DNA from: Parelaphostrongylus tenuis
Lineage: Eukaryota; Nematoda; Chromadorea; Rhabditida; Metastrongylidae
Assembly: GCA_019055375.1 (NCBI GenBank)
Contig: JAHQIW010007085.1
Location: 62,001-126,000, forward strand
Direction: 5' to 3'
Length of the DNA: 64,000 nucleotides
The position numbers and the translations under genes were made by a program. Of this stretch, positions 56,400-64,000 are shown piece by piece. Position 1 is the first letter of the stretch. Each line of letters starts with the position of its first letter. Under the pieces are notes generated by a model, which worked only from the letters and a program-made list of their open reading frames with translations, made no database searches and was not told the DNA's origin.

Positions 56400-58100
56400 T
56401 AGTTTTTTCGGTATACCTTTTCCGTCACCTCGACTCTGTTCGAGGATTTCGGTAAAAAAGTATCTTTTGTTTTGGTGAAACCCTTTAGTAGTCGTTAGAT
56501 AGCTGAATCAGGTTTATTGGAAAGACATATTCTATTTCTCAAATGGCTTGTCTTTGGCGTTGCAACAGTCGAAATAAAATTTTGCTCCATACTCGAGCAT
56601 TTCACACCGTATAAAACTTTTTTTAATAAATTTTAATCATCAATTAGAGAAAATTCTACCAATTTCAATAATTTAATGACTATCAGAAGAAACTTTTACA
56701 GCTCTGTAATACTCAAAAGAAGATTGGATTTCGCACATTCACAAGCTATTATTCGCACTCTTTTGAAACAAGATGTTTTCTCAACTTTTGAAGTGGCTCT
56801 ATAACTTAATCGATAGCTCAAATCGAGACGATTTCAATTATATACCACCATTCTGAAGAAAACCTTTTATTGCTGTGTGACAGCCAAAATAACATTTATG
56901 TTCCACACTTGCAGAGTTTCGGAGCATTCTTCGCTGGACAGTGCATTTTTTTGAACTCTTGGTGATCTTTCGATAGTCTGAATTCTCCCAATTCCAGTGA
57001 TGCATTTGGTTTCTTAAAAGGACCTTTTAGTGAGCTGTATCAGCCAAAAGAAAATTAGGTGCACACTGCAACATTGCCACCTGTCCAACGAGCCATCTCA
57101 GTATTCCCCACATTGACTAAGTCATTGTAAGTTAGATGAGTTTCAGATGTCTTCTGCTTCTCACCAAGCTCACTCAATCAAGAGCATTTTTGCTTCGCCA
57201 ACCATCCGAAGAGATGCTGCTGTACTCTCATAAAAACACGGCGTTTTACAATTCAAACGTCAGTGCGGGAATGGGCATCGAATCAAGCTTCAGTTCTGTT
57301 CAGAATCGCTTGGCGATGTTGCAAGCATAGTTGTCTCTTTAGCGTCAATATTAAAGTCGAAAATTGGTTTGAAAACACTCATCTTTCCTTCGTTGCTGCC
57401 ACTCCACAGCTGGGCTGAAGAGTCAACGCCAATTAAATAGTGCAAGAAAAATCTCGGCATCAACCAAAGCTTAGAAGTAAACCGCAGTACAGTTGCGGAT
57501 TGCGATAATCATCTTTGCTCTTGGAAACAACCAAAGTTTACTGGCGTCCCGTAATTGACCATTATTTGTGCGAGTTTGTCAATCTTTGAAACACAGTGAA
57601 TCATTTTCAACAAATCTTTTTTCAAAAGGAAGCTTATGAAAGTGTTGAGAAATTCCAAAGTATCAGAGTATTCATCAATAAGTTTACATGTGATTAATGC
57701 CGCGATTTAATTTTACAGTTAGTACACACACCTTCACCGATAAGAAGTGCTCACCGAGTATGAAACCTAATTTTTTTGACGGTTATAGCGCTCTAAGGAG
57801 CTCTTTCTAGAAACCAAATATACCGTTTGAATTGCTAAGACTTGCTTTATCTAATCATGTAAACTTAGTCATAAAAAAACTCTCTCCGGCAAAAAATAGT
57901 TCAATGTGGAACTAAATTTTATTTCAACTTTTGCAGCGCCAAAAACAAGTCACTCATGAAACAAAATATGCCGTTCAAATTAGCATGATTTGAGCTATCG
58001 AACTATTATCAAAATGTTTTGCGAAAGAAAAAAAAAATACGTTTTTACCGAAGGCCTCAAACAGGGTCGGGGTAACGGGAAAATCACGGTTTTTTTCTTG
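56400..58100. repeat. degenerate dispersed repeat family, copy block
   Basis: Recurring internal blocks of the type CCTTTTA..GAGCTGT.., CAGCCAAAA.AAAATT, TTTC.CACTC and TTCGATAG.TCAAATT appear every 150-200 bp. They are shared with the 52.1 kb and 23-27 kb blocks. The short minus-strand frames at 57975-58240 fall inside it and are not conserved elsewhere. Confidence 0.45.
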
Positions 58101-58930
58101 TAGTAGTTGATAATGAATATGAACGGGAAGGAAGCATTTTGAATTATCAGCTGTACAACAGCACATATATTAGGTGTACAAAAATATCTTAGAGCAAGTT
58201 TAGACAACTTGTATAACAAAATGTTTGCAAGAAAATACACATTTGAACAATACTAAAATCAAGCAATTTCAGCCACTTTTGGTTGATAAATCTTCAAAAT
58301 AAAACTCTCGCAAATGGCTTTTTTGGGTATAAAAGTCGTGATCGGCAAAGTCCTATAACAACCATCATATAAAATATTTTGCATACAAAAAACATATAAT
58401 TACGAGACTTTCTTTTGTTCAGCAAAACAAATTCACAAAAAACATAACTACAAAAATAGACGTCAAAACATATTTGTACAACTAATATTCCTTGTACCGC
58501 TGTATCCTTGTATTCCCTGTACTTGTATGACGACTAATGTGCGAAATAATTCCCTTTTCGATTTTTTTTATTCTGATTTTTTGAATAATTTCGACAGAAA
58601 GAATATATGTAAAATCTCTGATACATTCTTACTGATAAGATTGACTTTCTTGTTCTTCGTATCTTCTTTTGCATAGTTAGTATCACTACATGAAAATGAA
58701 ATGTTGTGGAATGGATATGTGAATATTTGTTGCGAAAGTATTTGAGTCTCGTTCGAGCAATTATCTGAAAGTGCTAACCCTTTCGAGACAAAGCCTATCT
58801 CCTACTTTTAGACTTTTGATAATCATTCGACAGCTCCAATGCGATGATTTCTGTATCTGATTTGATAGTGTATTTGGACTTCAAACATGACTTTTTAATG
58901 TGTTTCAGCAGCGCATTAGCGCGAATAATA

Positions 58931-59495
58931 CTACGTTTCACTTTCATCGCGCATTTCCTGTTCGACTAGGGATTCGAATGACTTTTCGTCAACAAATCGA
59001 TATTTGTCCGGTGGCATAGATAGAATCCATTCCAGAAGTACCTTTGGTTTCTGTAATGGTTTTTGCAGAACGCTGTAAAAGTGAAAATAAGAGTAAGTTT
59101 TGCTCTCGTAGATATTCTCGACAAAAGCGCAGGAATATGCAGACGAAATTGTGATGTTGCTTCTATTATCAACTGTTTTTATATCCTCGTTTTGAAAATA
59201 ATCAATAAGGAGACTGTAAGAATGTTTCAAGTCGTTTAAAATTAACTGTTTTTATCCTCGTTTTGAAAAAAATCAAAAAGGAGCCTGTAAGAATGTTTCA
59301 AGTCGTTTAAGAGTTGTTGCGTTCAACATTCTTGCTAACTATGCATTGAATGTTTCAAAAGCAAAGTCATAAAAACAGGTCTTTTCAGAAATCAATTGAA
59401 CTTCAAATTTACCGTTTTTCAAGCTATCAAATAATTGATAAAAGTCTAGGAAGAAAGCTGTGCCCGGTGAAGAAGGTCTCTGGAAATCCGTGCAT
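58931..59495 (-). CDS. unidentified gene remnant, last two exons
   Basis: Exon at 59413-59495 has acceptor TTTTTCTAG and donor ACG/GTAAAT and encodes CTDFQRPSSPGTAFFLDFYQ then LFDSLKN. The terminal exon (58931 to 59050 or 59072, with acceptors CATTACAG or TTTTACAG) encodes KPKVLLEWILSMPPDKYRFV then DEKSFESLVEQEMRDESET and a stop. Both read like real protein. The frame continues upstream through the second acceptor to 59230, but the phases between the exons do not match with any simple choice, partly because a 70-bp tandem duplication has copied the acceptor region. I do not recognise the family. It may be a damaged worm-specific gene. Confidence 0.4.
59172..59313. repeat. tandem duplication, two units of about 70 bp
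   Basis: The unit AACTGTTTTTATCCTCGTTT, then TGAAAA..AATCA..AAGGAG and CTGTAAGAATGTTTCAAGTC, occurs twice in direct succession (from about 59172 and 59242) with about five differences. On the minus strand each unit ends in an acceptor-like TTCTTACAG. Confidence 0.85.
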
Positions 59496-59499
59496 CTAG

Positions 59500-60220
59500 A
59501 AAAAGATAAGTGAATAAATTTTTGTTACTTATAATATACTGATAAGACAACGATGAGATTAAGTGAATGATTCCCTCCGTCCCAATGGGTTATGAATATC
59601 CTTCAATTCTGAGTTCTGAATCAAGCTTCTTCAAAGGATGAAATACAAGTCAATGTTGTGATTCCACTTTCACATCTCCACAGTTTCAAGCAGTAATGCA
59701 GATCTCTAGTGGAAGAAAGAGTTTCTCCTGCATTACTTTTTCAATCAGATTTTGATGGCTCAAACATTTGCAATAAAAATTCCAAGGAAAGGCGTATTTA
59801 TTCCTGGTAGCAACGTTGACTGAGGAAATCACCATGTAATTCAATAAACAGAGAGAAAATACAAGGAAAGCATAACGATTAATCTTTTAGGGTGTATTTC
59901 ACAAGTTAAATGTGCTCTTTCATGCTTGATTGAGACCCTTATGAGTACTGATGAGTTTTTGATAAGACTTCGAGCACGCAGTCAAATCTCAGCCTGGAAA
60001 TTTGCTAGTTGTGCGTGTTCTTCTGCATTCGCTGCAATAAATTGACTTGCACATTATTGTATCGGAAGCGCAGGAAGAATGCTGCGTTAAAATTGTTTCG
60101 CCAATAAGCGATTCAATCAAAGCAACACAGGAATTGCTAATTCATCTTCTTGCACATTCATAAAAGATTTAGGTACTGTTCGATTGTGGCTCTCTTTTTC
60201 TTCTGGTAAAATAAATCGTA
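59500..60220. other. no recognised gene
   Basis: AT-rich sequence between the unidentified exons and the GATAGT-type simple repeat. Nothing is recognised. Confidence 0.4.
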
Positions 60221-60224
60221 CTTT

Positions 60225-60625
60225 CGTTCGATAATGACTGTGATAATATCAATGATAGTGATAATGATAATGGTAGTGGAAGTGATAATGTTAATTATAG
60301 AGATAACCAAGGTGAAAGTAATAATGATGAGAGTGATAATGGTGGTGTGATAATGATGATGGTGACAATGATGATAGTGATAAAGACGACAGCGGTACTT
60401 CTGGTAAAGATAGTGATCATAGTGATAGTGAGTGATGATAGTGGTATAGATAATAGAGATAGTGATTAGTGATAACGATCATGGTGACAATGATAGTGAC
60501 ACTGATATCAGTGATAAAGATTATAGTGATAGTGATCATAGTGATAGTGATAGTGATAGTGGTAATGACAGTGATAGTGAAGGTGATAGTGATAGTGACG
60601 GTGATAGTGGTAGTGATAGTGACAA
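60225..60625. repeat. degenerate GATAGT/GATAATG simple repeat
   Basis: About 400 bp of imperfect 6-9 bp units (GATAGT, GATAATG, GATGGTG). The plus strand reads an acidic Ser-Asp-rich frame from 60462 that continues into unique sequence to 60803. The frame is a by-product of the repeat and I do not call a gene. Confidence 0.9.
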
Positions 60626-60629
60626 CTTC

Positions 60630-61445
60630 CTAGTATGTGCTTGTCCATATCCATGGCGTGCTCTCCCTTGCCTTTGTTGTCACTCTCAATTCCCCCACGG
60701 TCCTATTCACCTTCCGAGACGGCCTGGTGGAATGAAGGCGCTTGCTGCAATACAGCGCAGACACAACGACAGTTTCGCACAGAGACGCATATGCCTCGGT
60801 TAGCGAGTGCCGCGAAAGCGACGGCGGGATGCCGCCTGCCTATCAACGGTGGTTCTCAAAGTGTTGAAGAATGCGTCTTCTGTTTTCATAACTATGCCAC
60901 TAGAAACTTTTGCGCCGAAAACTGAGTCTCTGTTCTGTCATTCTATGTCTTCTTTTACACATTTTCTCTTGAGAGTATGCGTCCAATGTCAACGCTTCTT
61001 GATCATCAAATTTATCCATTCTGGAATGGTCGGAATTTTATGGCACAGCGATACAAACATGGCTGTGGGACCCTAACAAAAGGGTGAATGCTGACGAGGT
61101 GCACACTCGGTGTCGCTATCACCTACCTCATTTTCGTCTGAATTCTTACACGCATTTTCTCCTCGACTGTCGATTTCCATGTGCTTTTGTGTAAAACAAT
61201 CTGTCACATAGGTGATATCGAAAAATTTCGTTTAGAATTCATCATGAGAGGCACCTATAACTCGTGTAAAGGCAAAAGCGCTGCAATTAGCTGTGACAAG
61301 ATAACGTTACTGACAGTCAAACGCTGATTACCTAATCCGTCGTTCTCTTGAAAATGGGCTGATGCAAACAACACAAAACTGTCTTTTATTCGCATGTTCA
61401 TAACTTCTCAGTTTTTTAGCGGCTAAAGGTGAAAGTGTCACAAAC
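60630..61445. other. upstream flank of the plus-strand secreted-protein gene
   Basis: The part up to about 60930 is noticeably more GC-rich than the surroundings. Overlapping frames (60635-61076) carry no known motif. No promoter element can be assigned confidently. Confidence 0.35.
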
Positions 61446-62895
61446 ATGGCAAGACTTCTGAACAATTCGTTCGTGATTTCGCTACTATCCATAACAGCAG
61501 TGTTAGGATGTGGAGTGATGCCACCAGGTCAAGGTACAGGGAATTGTCACAATATGGCGAAAATCGCTTTTCAAATATAATGTTGTGGACACTATTCAGA
61601 GTGAATAGATCTAACCCTTCACCACTGCCAGAGCCGTCGCAACATAGGTATATTTACTTTTTGGGTATAACACGCACACGGCGCTGACTTCGTCTCGCCG
61701 GGCAACACGATCACTGTGCAGTGCTCAGCGGTTGGTGATGCTAGCTATCGGGAAAGATTGCTGTTCGATCCCCTTTCACGATAGTTCACAGTGAATTTTT
61801 GGTGTCGATTATTAATATTGAAGAATCATCTGTAGACGCAGTCATAGTCATAAAAAACGCTCAGCTGTTGAAAATCTGCTACTGCTTGATGACAAAAGTA
61901 GATCCATGGGGTCACAGTGTATATCCAGATTTTTTTTCGCATCTCTTTTGACGATGCTGTCGAAGTCTAGTTCGCGAACATGTTTTTTGAGTGTACGACT
62001 TCTTGAAATTTTTGCAGAACTGGAAACAGTCAGTTTTGAGGAATCTGTAAGTTGGTTATGTTGTTAGGCCTTGGATTTATCGCTTCAAAAAGAAGCGACA
62101 TGTCAGACAACCGCGTTTTGTTCTGCTCTATTGTGAAGCAACGTGAAAGGGGACCAAAAAGATTAAATAAAGACTGCTGTAAAGCATCGTGGTAGAAGCT
62201 CAAAACAGCAACTCTTTTCGATAGCTATCAGCATCACTAGCCACTCGACATTACAGACTCCTCGCCCGCGCCGAGAAGTGGAGCGCCATGTCCCTTTCGC
62301 GCCATAAGTTTCATGAAAGGAATCTGTATTTGAATGAAGAGATAGAGATTTTGGAAAAAGACGGGCAGCGAAATATTTAGGGATCCGATATTCGCCATAG
62401 AAATCACGAAATTTTGTTGCAGCGAGAACTAGGAATTTCACCGTCACCGGCTTCGCTTTACCTGTTAACATGGTTTGCAGCAATGACGCCACTGTCCGTG
62501 CGAAGCATTTTAGCATTGCAGCAAGCAGCGGCGAAGTTCAAGCACTTATATCACGTCTTTTAATGCAAACTGTGAGTTTGCAACAGTTGAATTTTAGGTT
62601 TTCTTCTAAACATTCTAAAAAGTCGCAAGAAGTCAGCTCCATATACTCGACAATGCTATTCAATATCGGCTTAGTTTGCTTAACTGTGAAGTAATTCACC
62701 CATGAACACATCATAAAATGATCTATTCTAACAAGTGAAGCTCCACTTTACAGGCCATTGATGTTCTCGAACAGCAAGGTCGTAGCGCTCTTCTCCCTGA
62801 TGCGATAATCTCGAGTATTCTTAGTCAGCTCAGTATTCAGATTAGTTACGATCCACTGGAATGCAAGGGAGCAGATGTTGATCCAACAGCGAATA
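61446..62895 (+). CDS. secreted nematode-specific protein, exons 1-3 (partial)
   Basis: Exon 1 is 61446-61533 (88 nt), exon 2 is 62423-62571 (149 nt) and exon 3 is 62754-62895 (142 nt), with GT-AG introns (GTACAG...TTGCAG and GTGAGT...TTACAG). Exon 1 gives a signal peptide ending ITAVLGCGVMPPGQ. Exon 2 gives ARTRNFTVTGFALPVNMV and ends LISRLLMQT. Exon 3 gives AIDVLEQQGRSALLPDAIIS and ends LECKGADVDPTAN, with a GTGAGT donor after phase 1. Exons 1 and 2 equal the lengths in the paralogue at 3637-4430, all phases match, and exon 3 differs by exactly 9 nt. There are no stops. The C-terminal exons (HC.IV.., NWSR.MWQ, LASGPFG) are expected downstream but are not found before the window ends. Function is unknown; secretion is inferred from the leader. 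Confidence 0.82.
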
Positions 62896-62899
62896 GTGA

Positions 62900-63317
62900 G
62901 TTTTCAACTTTCTGCATCAGTTCTTAGAGATACAGCTATAGCACTTGAGGGCATTTTAAAGCACAGCATTCTTTTTAGTGCTTTAAGCTTTTAGTACAAA
63001 AGCTTTGCCATTTCAGAAACTGTGAAATTGGCACAGCTGTGCAAAAATTCTTCCGAATTGCATTTTTCACGTTTTGACTTTTTGAAGAGCAATACCGACT
63101 AAATTGGAAACATTATGGCCCTCTTAACTGCCCCAGCTTACTTTCAATTCATTAGTGGTGGTCAGCTTCAAATATTGTAGTGTAGTCGAGGCTGCATTTC
63201 GAATTCTCAGATCCAACAATTGTTTTCTCTCAGAGACGTCGACGTATGAAATCGGTTTAAATCAGGCTCATCTATCGTTTGAGAGATCATCGAGTTCTCT
63301 AGGTCTATCTGCAATAC
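62900..63317. other. intron or 3' flank, nothing recognised
   Basis: This follows the exon 3 donor of the secreted-protein gene and may be the next intron. No acceptor leading into the expected exon 4 motif was found. Confidence 0.4.
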
Positions 63318-63339
63318 TTATATATATATATATATCTAC

Positions 63340-63378
<39 letters not shown>
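63318..63378. repeat. (TA)n microsatellite
   Basis: About 60 bp of TA repeats with two short CTACA/TACA interruptions, directly upstream of a SINE head. Confidence 0.95.
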
Positions 63379-63381
<3 letters not shown>

Positions 63382-63690
63382 AGCGCATGTGGCGCAGTGG
63401 TTAGAGGTGCTCTGCGTCACTCACGAGGTCAATGGTTCGATCTCGCGCTCATGGCTCACCTGGCCATCCATCTCTCCGGGGTCGGTAAATTGGTACCAGA
63501 CAGGTTTCAGACTTGTCTGGGAGGATAAGCAGCACTGACTCGGATCAGCGGGAGGCCACCGCGAGTCATTGTAAAGGCCAGATATGCATACAATCACCTC
63601 AAACGAAGTTGAAAATTGAAGTCGAATGTATGGCGCATCCCTCATGGATTGATCAACGCCGAGAGCTTTATCCTTTATGAGAACCTGACG
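63379..63690 (+). mobile_element. tRNA-derived SINE, best-preserved copy
   Basis: The head reads GAGCGCATGTGGCGCAGTGG then TTAGAGG (A box), followed by GGTCAATGGTTCGATCTCGC (B box). The first and last bases of the head (GAGCGC, GCGCTC) can pair like an acceptor stem. The body has GGCTCACCTGGCCATCCATC, AGACTTGTCTGGGAGGATAA, GAGGCCACCGCGAGTCATTG and CTCAAACGAAGTTGAAAATT. Transcription would be by RNA polymerase III from the internal promoter, and mobility would depend on a partner LINE. The nearby RTE fragment shows that such LINEs existed in the lineage. Confidence 0.8.
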
Positions 63691-63699
63691 TTCCTGACG

Positions 63700-64000
63700 T
63701 TCAGAATTTTCGATTTCATGCAACATTTATGGATAGATTGATAGATCATCGTAACAGTGCTACGAAATTAGCATTAATGGGATATTGTCCTCTTTGAGCT
63801 TATCAGAGCTAGCTCGTTTATTTTTGGTTTCTGACAGCTCCGACAACTTGTATCGCAGAATGTGTGGTGGAAGAATAAGATTCCCAGTAGTGCTAGCACG
63901 CGGGTGACTCGAATTTCTAGAAATCACTCAGCATTACCTGCTGTTATAGTTTTTGCGAGTTGCAAATTCAGATTGTGGCTTCTGGATTCAAGTGACTCGG
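63700..64000. other. no recognised gene
   Basis: The last 300 bp contain no recognisable exon of the secreted family and no repeat. Confidence 0.4.

Noticed and set aside
60462..60803. Acidic Ser-Asp-rich frame
   Set aside because: It arises from the GATAGT-type simple repeat and runs on by chance into unique sequence.
1..64000. CRISPR arrays, operons, phage or plasmid features
   Set aside because: No regularly spaced repeats with unique spacers and no bacterial genes; introns and transposon types are animal-like.

Overview
The window looks like accessory, repeat-choked sequence from a nematode, most likely a strongylid (clade V, hookworm-like) worm. The grounds are GT-AG introns, worm-like exons, a secreted protein family that I recognise from parasitic strongylids, a broken copy of the proteasome gene rpn-5, and heavy loads of Penelope-like elements (PLEs), mariner relics, one piggyBac-like family and tRNA-derived SINEs. 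The organism is inferred. No bacterial gene, operon or CRISPR array is present.

Host-type genes are few. Two members of one secreted family lie near the ends and point outward: three exons at 3637-4430 (minus) and three exons at 61446-62895 (plus). Exon lengths and intron phases agree between them. A third, frameshifted locus carrying only the C-terminal exons is at 14002-14355 (minus). At 27640-30622 (minus) there is an intron-containing rpn-5 (PSMD12) pseudogene with an in-frame stop, a frameshift and a SINE inside an exon. Weaker coding candidates are at 58931-59495, 42415-43078, 55497-55730 and 17971-18294.

The most structured region is 31449-41330. A decayed piggyBac-like element is present twice in inverted orientation. 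The right copy is split by a 4.7 kb insertion made of two nearly identical PLE copies joined head to head (34851-39579) and flanked by an 8-bp target-site duplication. The left copy supplies the matching empty site at 33039-33046. One PLE copy has an open reverse transcriptase plus GIY-YIG endonuclease frame; the other has a one-base deletion. Their tails, a truncated third PLE at 33394-33958, and a fourth tail near 41.6 kb carry hammerhead-ribozyme-like motifs.

Older PLE relics lie at 2.2-2.8, 6.8-8.6, 44.4-45.7 and 53.6-55.1 kb. A 3.4 kb (GAAT)n microsatellite followed by a TG-rich tract (45683-49268) abuts one of them. Mariner pieces, a foldback repeat family (about six copies), a degenerate dispersed repeat family (largest block 23.1-27.2 kb, a tandem duplication of about 1.94 kb) and five SINE copies account for much of the rest. 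Long stretches remain in which I recognise nothing; they are listed.
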